This document shows positions 15,948 through 24,614 of a DNA stretch of 64,000 bases, in pieces. The stretch's first letter is position 1. Every line of letters starts with the position of its first letter. Below the pieces are notes generated by a model. It saw only the letters and a list, made by a program, of their open reading frames with translations, was not told the DNA's origin and did not search any database. The stretch comes from Arthrobacter sp. CDRTa11. GTDB lineage: Bacteria > Actinomycetota > Actinomycetes > Actinomycetales > Micrococcaceae. Made by a program: the position numbers and the translations under genes. The stretch is from positions 4,154,001 to 4,218,000 of the forward strand of contig NZ_CP044532.1 of assembly GCF_026427775.1 (NCBI RefSeq), written 5' to 3'.

Positions 15948-16212
15948 CGGGACTCCGATCAACTGGCCGCTCCCGTGTGGGGCGGCGATGCCGCTGAAAT
16001 CCGTCTCTGCTGACCTGTATCGAATTTTTCGCTGCAACTTTTGATACCAACGTGATAGCACTTGAAGGCCCCGAAGACAATGGGTTTTCTGCCACCTCTC
16101 TTGTGTACCAATCTCACCGCAACTGCACGGGCGTAGACTGGGATTTCGTCACCCTGACGGATATTTGGTCCAAGTGCCGCTCCCGAAGGGATCAACCAGG
16201 ATCGAGGCCACC

Positions 16213-16956
16213 ATGGCCCAGGAACCCAACAGCTTGCCCCAAATGGACGTCGCGGAGCAGCTCCAGGACTTAGTCCTTCAGTGCGCCGACGTCGAGGAGC
16301 TCCTCAACGAACTCGCGGCCTTCTCGGCCTCCAGCCTTTCCACTCGTGATGAGGTGTTCTGCAGCGTCACGTTGATGCGGAAAAAGAAGGCAGCCACCGT
16401 AGCCGCCAGCGATCACCGCGCCCTTCCCCTGGATGAACTGCAGTACGGCTTTGGCGACGGACCCTGCCTCACTGCAATCCGGGAGCTGACCACGATGCAC
16501 GTCCCGGATCTGAGGGAGGAACACCGCTGGCCCGGCTACATCGCCGCAGCCTGGAAGCACGGAGTCGGTTCAATCCTGGCTGTTCCGCTCCCCCTCGAGG
16601 GCGAAGCGAACGCCGCTCTGAACGTCTATTCGGCTCAGACGCACGCCTTCAGCGGCGAGGAGATTCAAAAAGCCGAAGCCTACGCCGAACAGGCTTCCAA
16701 GTCCTTGCGCCTGGCCGTCCGAATCGCCCGGCTCACCGACGACCGGAATAACCTGAAAGCGGCAATGGAATCCCGCACCACCATCGATCTTGCCGCCGGC
16801 GCGATCATGGCCCAGAACCGCTGCAGCCAGGATGCGGCATTCCAGATCCTGAGAATCGCATCGAGTTCGCGCAACATGAAACTCCGGGACGTCGCAAACT
16901 CAATCGTCACCTCAGTGTCCCGGGATCCCAACGTCCTCACCCACTTCGACGCCTAG
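16213..16956 (+). CDS. GAF and ANTAR domain protein (second copy)
   Basis: The 247-residue protein has the same layout as the gene at 14575: a GAF domain (about residues 20-165, with YGFGDGPCLTAIRELTTMHV and EEHRWPGYIAAAWKHGVGS) and a C-terminal ANTAR domain (about 180-235, with MESRTTIDLAAGAIMAQNRC and DAAFQILRIASSSRNMKLRD). The shared GDGPCLTA / GQGPCLTA block marks the two as homologues. ATG 16213 was chosen over the upstream in-frame codon because the preceding residues are not conserved-looking. Its last 45 nt overlap the end of the convergent SGNH hydrolase gene. Confidence 0.88.
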   Translation: MAQEPNSLPQMDVAEQLQDLVLQCADVEELLNELAAFSASSLSTRDEVFCSVTLMRKKKAATVAASDHRALPLDELQYGFGDGPCLTAIRELTTMHVPDLREEHRWPGYIAAAWKHGVGSILAVPLPLEGEANAALNVYSAQTHAFSGEEIQKAEAYAEQASKSLRLAVRIARLTDDRNNLKAAMESRTTIDLAAGAIMAQNRCSQDAAFQILRIASSSRNMKLRDVANSIVTSVSRDPNVLTHFDA

Positions 16957-17661
16957 CGCGGGAAGTTGCGAGCGGAAGGTTCCCACGCTCTCAGGTTCCC
17001 CGCTCTCAGGGGCGAGGCCCAGCAAGGCGATCTGGTTGGCGACGTGCTCAGCCACCAGGGCTGCCCCTCGCTCGGAAAAGTGGGTGTTGTCGGTCAGCCC
17101 TGCCGGCCAAAAGGCGTGCTCACCAGGTCCGAAATGGCAGAACAGCTGTTTTGATCCCTCAACGCCGAGGTCTGTATACAGGTCACGGGTCCAGGAATTG
17201 AGGTCGACGACGGGCAGCTGCAGTTCGAGGGCAATCTCGCGGACCACTTCCGGATAGTCCTCCAGGGTCTCGTCCAGCTCTGCGCCAGCGCCGGCGTCAT
17301 GAAGGAAGTGCCGGCGCTCCACCGACGTGCACAACACCGGCCTGGCCCCCAGCGCGCGGACCTCCGCCACCATGGTGCGCAGGTTTGCGGCATATCCAGT
17401 CCGGGCCGCAAGATGGATCTTCTTCTGGTCGTTGTGGCCGAACTGGATCAGGACCAGATCCCCTTCTTCGACCGACTCCAGGAGCTGGCGCCACAGCCCC
17501 TCCGCGCGGAAAGACTCCGTGCTGGCACCGCCCTTGGCGAAATTGTGCACGGCAGCCCAGGTGTATACGTGCCGGGGTAGCTGAGCTCCCCAGCCACTCA
17601 TGGGGTACTCGTGGGTGGGACAGTTCGCCACCGTGGAATCTCCAGCCAGCAGGATTTTCAT
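16912..17661 (-). CDS. Rhamnogalacturonan acetylesterase-like SGNH hydrolase
   Basis: This 249-residue GDSL/SGNH hydrolase resembles RhgT-type (CE12) esterases that deacetylate rhamnogalacturonan. Block I is LLAGDSTVAN with Ser9; block II is NFAKGGASTESF (Gly44 or so); block III is FGHNDQKK with Asn77; block V is DNTHFSERGA with Asp191 and His194. There is no signal peptide, so it should act on imported oligosaccharides in the cytoplasm. ATG 17661 follows agaggg. Its stop overlaps the 3' end of the GAF-ANTAR gene tail to tail. The divergent intergenic region holds LacI-type operators. Confidence 0.88.
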   Translation of the reverse strand: MKILLAGDSTVANCPTHEYPMSGWGAQLPRHVYTWAAVHNFAKGGASTESFRAEGLWRQLLESVEEGDLVLIQFGHNDQKKIHLAARTGYAANLRTMVAEVRALGARPVLCTSVERRHFLHDAGAGAELDETLEDYPEVVREIALELQLPVVDLNSWTRDLYTDLGVEGSKQLFCHFGPGEHAFWPAGLTDNTHFSERGAALVAEHVANQIALLGLAPESGEPESVGTFRSQLPALGVEVGEDVGIPGH

Positions 17662-17759
17662 CAGGTGCCCTCTGTTGGTGGACGGCTAGCAGCCACCCGG
17701 CGGGTAATCGGTTTCTCACAAGAAACTAAACTCGAAACGCCGGAACGTCAAGCACATTC

Positions 17760-17826
17760 TGAATCGTTACAGGACTGGACTCGGGGCCATCCCCTGGTTC
17801 ACACTGGAAAAGAGGGAAAGCGCTTG
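17760..17826. promoter_or_regulatory. Two LacI-type operators in the SGNH hydrolase / oxidoreductase divergon
   Basis: Site 1, tgaatcgttaca (17760-17771), matches the rhamnose operator at 11 of 12 positions. Site 2, ggaaagcgcttg (17815-17826), belongs to a different class also present at 26013-26024 (as its complement). The divergent region 17662-17941 has no gene. Two operator classes in one region suggest control by two repressors. Confidence 0.65.
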
Positions 17827-17941
17827 CCGAACCTAAGAGACGGCTAGCCCTGAAGCAATTCGTCCTGAAGCACATCGTCCTGAAGCCGCATCAGCCGCAG
17901 GTACTGAAGCTTGTGCCCCTGCCGGGGAGAAACGGAGACCC

Positions 17942-19216
17942 ATGGGAACGCCATCCGGCGCCGACGCCGAGCCAACTTTCGCGGAGCCACACTCGGCCCG
18001 CACCCAGCCCACCACGCGGGAGGGCAGGCCGGCAACCCGCGTTGCGCTGGTAGGCGTCCATGGCTTTGGTACCCATCATCTGCGCAATCTTGAACGCCTA
18101 CAGGCGAAAGGCCTCGTGGACCTCGTGGCTGTGGCCGATCCGCAGCCGCCCTCACCAGGTTCCGTGCCCGCAACAGCTGCTGTTTTTCCCGGGCTCACTG
18201 AACTCCTGGCGGAAACCCCGGACTTGGATGTCATTATCGTGGCCACCCCTATCCAAACCCACGCACCGCTGGGCCTTGCCGCGCTGGCAACGGCTGCAGA
18301 TCTCTACCTGGAGAAGCCGCCCGTTGCCTCCCTGGCAGACTTCAACAAGCTGCGGAACGCTGCCGCGGCCTCAGGCCGGAGCGTACAGATTGGCTTCCAG
18401 AGCCTCGGTTCGCAGGCACTAAAGGCCATCGAGGAATTGTTGGCGGCCGGGACCATTGGCTCCCTCCAGGGCGTCTCGGCAACAGGCCGGTGGGTGCGGG
18501 ACCGCGCCTACTACCAGCGCTCCCGCTGGGCAGGAAAGCGGCGCTTGGACGGTGTTGACGTGGTGGACGGTGTGGCCACCAACCCGCTGGCCCATGGGGT
18601 AGCCACCGCCCTGCGGATTGCTGGCGCACGGACGGTGGATGACGTCGCATCGGTGGTAACAGACCTGTACCACGCCAACCAGATCGAATCCGATGACACC
18701 TCTGTCATCCGGATCCGCACGGCGTCCGGGATCTCAGTCACCTGCGCGCTGACGCTGTGCGCCAGCGAATCCGTGGAACCGTACATCACCCTGCAGGGAT
18801 CGGCGGGGACGGCCATCTTCCATTACACGGAGGATCGGCTCACAGTCAGCACCAAAGAAAGCTGGACCGAGCAGGTGTTCAGCCGTGACGATCTGACCGA
18901 GAATCTGATCGCCCACCGCAACCATGGCACTGCACTCATCAGCCCGCTCCTGGACAGCGGTGCCTTCATGCTGGTCCTTGAGGCCATCCGCACCGCACCA
19001 CCTCCGGCCCCGATAGATCCCGGTTTCGTGCGCTGGGAAGGCGACGGCGAGGCCGCCCACGCGGTGGTGGTCGGGATCGAAGACGCGCTGGAACGTGCCG
19101 TGCAGGAGCAGGCAACGTTCAGCGAACTCGGGCTCCCCTGGGCACTCCCCGGAAAGGCCACGGCCGGCGCAGCACCCCATCCTGCCCGGCCCCAGTTAGC
19201 GTCCGGCCCCAGATAA
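17942..19216 (+). CDS. Gfo/Idh/MocA family oxidoreductase
   Basis: A 424-residue NAD(P)-dependent sugar oxidoreductase candidate. The Rossmann domain begins VALVGVHGFGTHHLRNL near residue 36, and LYLEKPPVAS (about 120) carries the EKP motif with the catalytic-region Lys. The C-terminal alpha/beta domain follows, with WAGKRRLDGVDVVDGVATN and HANQIESDDTSVIRI. It is clearly paralogous to residues 1-390 of the fusion at 36320, sharing VGVHGFG, ATPIQTHAPL, EKPPVAS, VGFQSLGSQAL and DGVDVVDGVATN blocks, but it lacks the PmoA-like domain. The substrate is unknown; context suggests a pectic sugar or glycoside. Confidence 0.88.
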   Translation: MGTPSGADAEPTFAEPHSARTQPTTREGRPATRVALVGVHGFGTHHLRNLERLQAKGLVDLVAVADPQPPSPGSVPATAAVFPGLTELLAETPDLDVIIVATPIQTHAPLGLAALATAADLYLEKPPVASLADFNKLRNAAAASGRSVQIGFQSLGSQALKAIEELLAAGTIGSLQGVSATGRWVRDRAYYQRSRWAGKRRLDGVDVVDGVATNPLAHGVATALRIAGARTVDDVASVVTDLYHANQIESDDTSVIRIRTASGISVTCALTLCASESVEPYITLQGSAGTAIFHYTEDRLTVSTKESWTEQVFSRDDLTENLIAHRNHGTALISPLLDSGAFMLVLEAIRTAPPPAPIDPGFVRWEGDGEAAHAVVVGIEDALERAVQEQATFSELGLPWALPGKATAGAAPHPARPQLASGPR

Positions 19217-19336
19217 CGTCCAGCGGCAGTAACTGCCTGTACGACGGCGGCCGCTGCCTTAAGCGGCGCCCTTCAGGCGTCACCTCAAAGGGCCGCAACG
19301 GCGCGGCGCTTGAGGATCAGCCGGGAAGGTGGAAGT

Positions 19337-20623
19337 TCACGCCGGATCAGGCGTCGCAGCAAGAACCGGCGTGAGCTCCGGCTGCGGCAGCCGTTCCGTC
19401 ACAGCCTCCGAGTTCCGGTAGGACGCCAGGAAGGCTGCAATCCGTCTAACCGCCTCCCTGATGTCCTGGACAGCCGGCAGAATCACAAACCGGAAATGAT
19501 CGGGCCTGGGCCAATTGAACGCCGAGCCGTGGGACACCAGGATCTTCTGTTCCCGCAGAAGGTCAAGGACAAACTGCTCGTCGCTTTCGAAGGGGTAAAC
19601 CTCCGGGTCCAGCCGCGGGAAAAGGTACATGGCACCGGCAGCGGGAACGCACGTCACGCCCGGAATGGCAGTGAGGAGTTCCAGGGCCAAGTCCCGCTGT
19701 TCCCGGAGCCTGCCACCGGGCCGGATCAGTTCATCAATGCTCTGGTAGCCGCCAAGGCACGTCTGGATGGCGTGCTGGGCGGGCACATTGGGGCACAGCC
19801 GCAGCGAGGCCAGCAATTCCAGCGCTTCCCGGTACGCCAGAGTGGCCGTGCGGGGACCGGTGATGGCTACCCAGCCCGCCCGGTATCCCGGCATGCGGTA
19901 AGCCTTGGAAAGTCCGCTGAACGTCAGGCAGCAAACATCTTCTGCCACGGCAGCGGTATGGATGTGCTCGGCATCCTCATACCTGACTTTCTCGTAGATC
20001 TCGTCAGAGAAAAGCACCAGGTCATGTTTGCGGGCCAGGGCAGCAAACTCTTCCACGATGCGCCTGGGATAGACCGCGCCTGTGGGATTGTTGGGATTGA
20101 TGATGACGATCCCTTTGGTCCGGCTGGTGATCTTGGACTCGACGTCTGCCATGTCCGGCCACCAGTTCCGGTCCTCATCACAGAGGTAGTGGACAGGCCG
20201 CCCACCAGTCAGCGTCACGGCAGCTGTCCAGAGCGGGTAGTCCGGCGCGGGGACCAGGATTTCGTCATCGTTTTCCAGGAACGCCTGGAGGGTCATGGAA
20301 ATGAGTTCGCTGACACCGTTGCCAATGAAAATGTCCTCGACGCCGATCTGCATCAGCCCGCGCGTCTGGTAATACTGCGAAATGGCAGTCCGGGCCGAGA
20401 ATATGCCCTTTGAATCGCTGTAGCCCTGCGCTCCACGCAGATGGTGGATCATGTCCACCACGACGGATTCAGGCGCTTCCAGGCCAAAGGGAGCTGTGTC
20501 TCCAAGATTCATTTTGAGGATACGGTGCCCCTCCGCCTCCATCTTTCGTGCCGCCTGGAGGATGGGACCCCTGAGTTCATACTTGACGTTCTGGAGCTTG
20601 CTGGAATATTGCATCGGAGGCAT
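19337..20623 (-). CDS. PLP-dependent aminotransferase, class I (AlaA-like)
   Basis: The 428-residue fold type I aminotransferase resembles alanine/glutamate-pyruvate aminotransferases. Key features are GYSDSKGIFSAR near residue 88, NGVSELISM near 122, PDYPLWTAAV (PLP stacking Tyr), NPNNPTGAVYP with the Asn that binds the cofactor, FSDEIYEKVRYE, and FSGLSKAYRMPGYRAGW with the PLP lysine and phosphate Arg. The last 20 residues are not conserved-looking. Two start codons (20623 and 20614) are close together. It probably makes alanine from pyruvate and is unrelated to the sugar genes around it. Confidence 0.87.
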   Translation of the reverse strand: MPPMQYSSKLQNVKYELRGPILQAARKMEAEGHRILKMNLGDTAPFGLEAPESVVVDMIHHLRGAQGYSDSKGIFSARTAISQYYQTRGLMQIGVEDIFIGNGVSELISMTLQAFLENDDEILVPAPDYPLWTAAVTLTGGRPVHYLCDEDRNWWPDMADVESKITSRTKGIVIINPNNPTGAVYPRRIVEEFAALARKHDLVLFSDEIYEKVRYEDAEHIHTAAVAEDVCCLTFSGLSKAYRMPGYRAGWVAITGPRTATLAYREALELLASLRLCPNVPAQHAIQTCLGGYQSIDELIRPGGRLREQRDLALELLTAIPGVTCVPAAGAMYLFPRLDPEVYPFESDEQFVLDLLREQKILVSHGSAFNWPRPDHFRFVILPAVQDIREAVRRIAAFLASYRNSEAVTERLPQPELTPVLAATPDPA

Positions 20624-20651
20624 GACTCATCATTTCACAGCGGAGGCCCGG

Positions 20652-21926
20652 TCAGGAGGGGCCCGTCTGGACCGCAACGCGCCGCGCATTCATCCACAAC
20701 AGCAGGCCAATGACCGCGGCCGACGCCATGCCCAGCGCCCCGGTGACAACCAGTCCCGTCCGAACGCCGAAGGCCTCGGTGAGCCAGCCCGCCAAAAGGC
20801 CACCCAGGGCATGCCCGCCCAGCAGAAGCGGCAAGTAGAGCGCCATCACCCTTCCGCGGATTTCCGGACCGGCCTCCAGCTGCACGGCGGTGACCGCACT
20901 GGTGAGGAACAGCAGCGTCATGAGGCCCACAATGACCAGCATGATGGCGAAGAGCACCAGGGAGGGCATCAGGGCGGCCACCAATTGGGTAAGCCCAAAA
21001 AGTCCGGCAGCGGCAACGATCCCCCTGCGGCCCATGTTTTTGAGGCGGGCCGCCAGCAGTGCTCCGGCCAGTGCGCCCAAGGAACTGAGTGTGTTGAACA
21101 TGCCAAATCCGGCCACACCGTTGTGCCACACCCGCTCGGCGAAGGCCGCCAGCACCACGGGGCCGTTCATGCCAAATGCCCCCATGAGGCCGGCCAGGGC
21201 GATGATCAGCAGGAGTGAGGGCCTGTCCCTGACGTAACGGAACCCGGCCAGGAGCTGGCCGCGCCCACGGACGGCCGGTGTGCTGTGATGCAGTTGTGCG
21301 GGACGGATGGCTGCAATCATGGCCAGCACCAGCAGGCATAGGAGGGAATTGGCAGCGAAGGCCACTGCAGATCCGGCCTGGGCGATGATCACGCCGCCTA
21401 ATGCGGGACCGACCATTGCTCCCAGCTGGGCAATGGCGTTATTGAGGCCGATGGCAGGCTGCAGGGCGGCGTCGCCCACCACCTCGTTCACGAACACATG
21501 GCTTGCAGGCTGGTTGATTGCGGCGGTAACACCCAGCGCAACGCAGCTTGCGTACACGGCCCAGACAGTGATGGTGCCGCTGGCTGCCCAGGCGGCCAGG
21601 CCCATCGCAAGGAGGGCAATCACGGCCTGGCAGATAAGCATGATGCGGCGCTTCGGAAAGACATCCACCAGCAATCCAGCCAGCGGCCCAACAATGAGCA
21701 TGGGCAGAAACTGCAGGGCTACGGCTACACCCACGGCAGCGGGGCTTCCGGTCAACTGGAGCACCAGCCAGTCCTGGGCCAGCCGCTGCATCCACACGCC
21801 AACGTTGCCGGTCAGCTGTACACCGAGAAAGAGGCGGTAATTGCGGTGCGCCAGCGGGTGATACCAGCGGGGCGGAGGCTCTGGAACGCGGAGGGACTCT
21901 GGGGACTGGTGGCGGTCGGAAGACAC
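20652..21926 (-). CDS. MFS transporter (drug/enterobactin-exporter-like)
   Basis: The 424-residue protein has about 12 hydrophobic segments. It starts at GTG 21926. The N-terminal half includes HRNYRLFLGVQLTGNVGVWMQR and DVFPKRRIMLICQAVIALLA, which matches the MFS_3/EntS-type exporter family; the loop between helices 2 and 3 carries LLVDVFPKRR, the family's basic motif A. The C-terminal half includes LVQLEAGPEIRGRVMALY, the repeated motif. It is likely an efflux carrier with unknown substrate. It follows the YesL-like gene in the same direction by about 50 bp. Confidence 0.85.
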   Translation of the reverse strand: MSSDRHQSPESLRVPEPPPRWYHPLAHRNYRLFLGVQLTGNVGVWMQRLAQDWLVLQLTGSPAAVGVAVALQFLPMLIVGPLAGLLVDVFPKRRIMLICQAVIALLAMGLAAWAASGTITVWAVYASCVALGVTAAINQPASHVFVNEVVGDAALQPAIGLNNAIAQLGAMVGPALGGVIIAQAGSAVAFAANSLLCLLVLAMIAAIRPAQLHHSTPAVRGRGQLLAGFRYVRDRPSLLLIIALAGLMGAFGMNGPVVLAAFAERVWHNGVAGFGMFNTLSSLGALAGALLAARLKNMGRRGIVAAAGLFGLTQLVAALMPSLVLFAIMLVIVGLMTLLFLTSAVTAVQLEAGPEIRGRVMALYLPLLLGGHALGGLLAGWLTEAFGVRTGLVVTGALGMASAAVIGLLLWMNARRVAVQTGPS

Positions 21927-21978
21927 GTCGGACTCAACTCGGTAGTGATGGGGAAGGGCGTGGAAAGCACCCGGGAAG

Positions 21979-22683
21979 CTAGGTGCGGGTGGAGCGCATC
22001 TTGACTGAAGCGGAAGCCAGGATCAGGGTGCCCGGAACCACCACAAACAGGGCCGCGAGCATCCAGACGAACACCACCGCGGCAAATAGAGCAGCGGCGA
22101 GGAGGAGGGAACCTGTCCAGTCACGCAGGGACAGCACTTTCGCCGTCGCCAACGCCGCCGTCCAAGATGTATCTTTCAATGCTGTGTCTTTCGCTGCTGG
22201 TCCGGACACTGCCGGTCCCGCCCCTGTGACTCCTGGCCCTGTGGCTCCCCACCCTGCGGCGTCGCCGGAAAAGTCGGACCACGCTGCTGCGGTGCGCAGA
22301 AGCAGGACCGCCGCCGCGGCGGCAAGAACCAGGGTGGCCGGAAGGATGACCGCCCGGCCGGGCAACTGCCCCACCAGTGCGAGCAACAGGTTCAGCCCAA
22401 TCACGACGGCGGCTGCCGCCGTCGTGATTCCCAGCTTCCAGCTGCCCGGAAGGGCTAAGCGGAAGGTGCCCCAGAGGGCGCGGAGGGAATCGTCACGGCC
22501 GGAGAGGTGGCGTTCCAAGTGGGCGATGCCTGCCGCGTAGGCGGCGGGAATGGTGACCAGCGGAATGGACAGCACCAGCACCAGCAGCCCGGCCAGCAGG
22601 GTCTCGGAAAACAGCGCGAAGCGGTTGACCGGGATGGGTTCATTGCGGCCGGATGCGGGTGTGGTGCTGTCCATGATGCTCAT
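21979..22683 (-). CDS. YesL/DUF624-like membrane protein
   Basis: This 234-residue membrane protein has around six hydrophobic segments. The early block TLLAGLLVLVLSIPLVTIPA followed by AYAAGIAHLERHL resembles the DUF624/YesL signature. YesL-type proteins are found next to sugar ABC transporters in rhamnogalacturonan clusters of Bacillus, but their role is unknown. A Gly/Pro/Ala-rich loop (residues about 145-175) splits the protein. It starts 21 nt after the permease stop, so it is probably the last gene of the ABC operon. The family call is tentative. Confidence 0.55.
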   Translation of the reverse strand: MSIMDSTTPASGRNEPIPVNRFALFSETLLAGLLVLVLSIPLVTIPAAYAAGIAHLERHLSGRDDSLRALWGTFRLALPGSWKLGITTAAAAVVIGLNLLLALVGQLPGRAVILPATLVLAAAAAVLLLRTAAAWSDFSGDAAGWGATGPGVTGAGPAVSGPAAKDTALKDTSWTAALATAKVLSLRDWTGSLLLAAALFAAVVFVWMLAALFVVVPGTLILASASVKMRSTRT

Positions 22684-22704
22684 ATTCTGTCAGCCCTCGG
22701 TTCT

Positions 22705-23622
22705 CTAGCCCTTGAGGCCCTGGGTGGAGACGCCTTCAACGATGTAGCGCTGGAACACCAGGAAGAAGATCAGCACCGGCAGCAGGGCCAGGACGGACAT
22801 GGCGATCATTGCGCCGTAGTCCGAGCTCTGGGTCTGGTCCTGGTAGAGGCGCAGCGCCAGGGGCAGCGGGTACTTTTCCGGGGTGTTCAGGTACAGCAGC
22901 GGAGCAAGGAAGTCGTTCCAGCTCCAGATGAAGGAGAAGATCGACGTGGAGATCAGCGCCGGTTTCATCAGGGGCAGCATGATGGAGCCGAAGATCCTCA
23001 CGTGTCCGGCGCCGTCGATCCGGGCTGCCTCGTCCAGTTCAGACGGAAGGTTGCGCATGAACTGCACCATCAGGAACACGAAGAACGCGTCAGCAGCCAG
23101 GAACTTACCGATCAGCAGCGGGATGTACGTATCCACCAGGCCCAGCTGCTGGAAGACGATGTACTGCGGAATGATGACCACGTGGAACGGCAGGAGCAAG
23201 GTGGCGATCATCATGCCGAAGAACACGTTGCGGCCGGGAAACTTGATCCTGGCGAAAGCGTAGGCCGAGACGCTGGCGGACACGATGGTGCCCACCACGG
23301 CACCGAGGGCCAGGATCAGGGAATTGGTGAAGAACTGCAGGGTGGTGACCCCACCGATTCCCTCCATGGCCGTGACGAAGTTGTCGAAGCTGAAGTTGTT
23401 CGACCACAACGCAGTCGTGGCGCCGCCGATCTCGGAGTTTGGCTTGAACGACGATGCGACCATCCACAGTGCCGGGTAGAGCACCACAGCCGTCAGGCCA
23501 AGGGCCACGACGTGGAAGATGATGCTCTTCATCCGTTTGGCACCGGCTGATTCGGACTTCGGGTTGTAGTGTTCGGCCGGCGCCTGGGGCGCCGACTGGG
23601 TGGGGGTTGCCATGGTTGTCAT
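22705..23622 (-). CDS. Sugar ABC transporter permease, MalG-type
   Basis: This 305-residue CUT1 permease has six membrane segments and the cytoplasmic EAA loop ELDEAARIDGAGHVRIFGSI (near residue 200-220), which docks the ATPase. The N-terminal 35 residues are polar and Ala/Pro-rich. It starts with ATG 23622, overlapping the stop of the MalF-type gene by 4 nt. No ATPase gene is in the operon. The predicted substrate is an oligosaccharide, probably galactose-containing or pectic, given the divergent GH42 gene. Confidence 0.92.
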   Translation of the reverse strand: MTTMATPTQSAPQAPAEHYNPKSESAGAKRMKSIIFHVVALGLTAVVLYPALWMVASSFKPNSEIGGATTALWSNNFSFDNFVTAMEGIGGVTTLQFFTNSLILALGAVVGTIVSASVSAYAFARIKFPGRNVFFGMMIATLLLPFHVVIIPQYIVFQQLGLVDTYIPLLIGKFLAADAFFVFLMVQFMRNLPSELDEAARIDGAGHVRIFGSIMLPLMKPALISTSIFSFIWSWNDFLAPLLYLNTPEKYPLPLALRLYQDQTQSSDYGAMIAMSVLALLPVLIFFLVFQRYIVEGVSTQGLKG

Positions 23623-24569
23623 TTTGCATCACCGCTGTAGTGGACCCAGGACTTGGACGTGCGGAAGAAGATCAGGGTAATGATGCCGACGACGATCACC
23701 AGGAGCCAGGCCATTGCCGAGGCGTAGCCCATCCGGAAGTCGCTGAAGCCCCGCAGGTACAGGTAAAGGGTGTAGAAGAGTGTGGAGCCGGCCGGTCCGC
23801 CTTCACCGTTGGAGATGATGTAGGCCGAGGCGAAGATCTGGAACGCGTGGATGGTTTCCATCAGCAGGTTGAAGAAGATCACCGGGGAGAGCATGGGCCA
23901 GGTGATGTTGAAGAACTTCCGCACCGGTCCGGCACCGTCCATGGACGCTGCCTCGTAGAGGTCTGCCGGGATCTGCTTGAGGCCGGCGAGGAAGATCACC
24001 ATGGGAGCGCCGAACTGCCAGACAGTCAACAGGACGAACATGGGCATGGTCATGGAAGGGTTGCCCACCCAGCCACCGAGGTTGATTCCGAAGAAGGACA
24101 AGCCCTGGTCCACCGGGCCGGCGTCGCCGAAAATCGCCTTCCAGACGATCGCGATGGAGACGGACGCGCCGATCAGGGAGGGGGCATAGAAAGCCGAGCG
24201 GTAAAAGCCCTGGCCCTTGCGCTTGCTGTTGAGCAGCATGGCCACTGCCAGCGCGGCGGCCAGCTTGAGCGGGGTACCGAACACCACGTAGGACACGGTC
24301 ACGCCCACCGACTGCAGGAACCGTTCGTCCTGGAACAGGGTGGTGTAGTTGTCCAGCCCGATCCATTTGGGCGGCTCGAAGAGATTGTAGTTGGTGAAGG
24401 AGAGGTACAGCGAGGAAATCATCGGGCCCACGGTGAGTGCGATGAATCCCAGCAGCCAGGGCAGCAGGAAAGTGTAGCCGGCGCGGGCGTCCGCCCCGCG
24501 CTGCTTTGACTTACGCAGCGTGGGAGCGGACGGCGTCGAACGCCTGCTCAGGGTTGGGCTTTGAGTCAC
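23619..24569 (-). CDS. Sugar ABC transporter permease, MalF-type
   Basis: This 316-residue CUT1 permease opens with a polar tail and YTFLLPWLLGFIALTVGPMI as its first membrane helix. YLSFTNYNLFEPPKWIGLDN is the periplasmic loop typical of MalF-type partners, and YEAASMDGAGPVRKFFNI is the EAA loop. It starts at GTG 24569, 45 bp downstream of the binding-protein stop. It pairs with the MalG-type protein to form the membrane channel. Confidence 0.92.
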   Translation of the reverse strand: MTQSPTLSRRSTPSAPTLRKSKQRGADARAGYTFLLPWLLGFIALTVGPMISSLYLSFTNYNLFEPPKWIGLDNYTTLFQDERFLQSVGVTVSYVVFGTPLKLAAALAVAMLLNSKRKGQGFYRSAFYAPSLIGASVSIAIVWKAIFGDAGPVDQGLSFFGINLGGWVGNPSMTMPMFVLLTVWQFGAPMVIFLAGLKQIPADLYEAASMDGAGPVRKFFNITWPMLSPVIFFNLLMETIHAFQIFASAYIISNGEGGPAGSTLFYTLYLYLRGFSDFRMGYASAMAWLLVIVVGIITLIFFRTSKSWVHYSGDAK

Positions 24570-24614
24570 GAGTTCATTCCGTCAGTTGTGAAGGTCTGGC
24601 AGCCAGTCTGCTGC

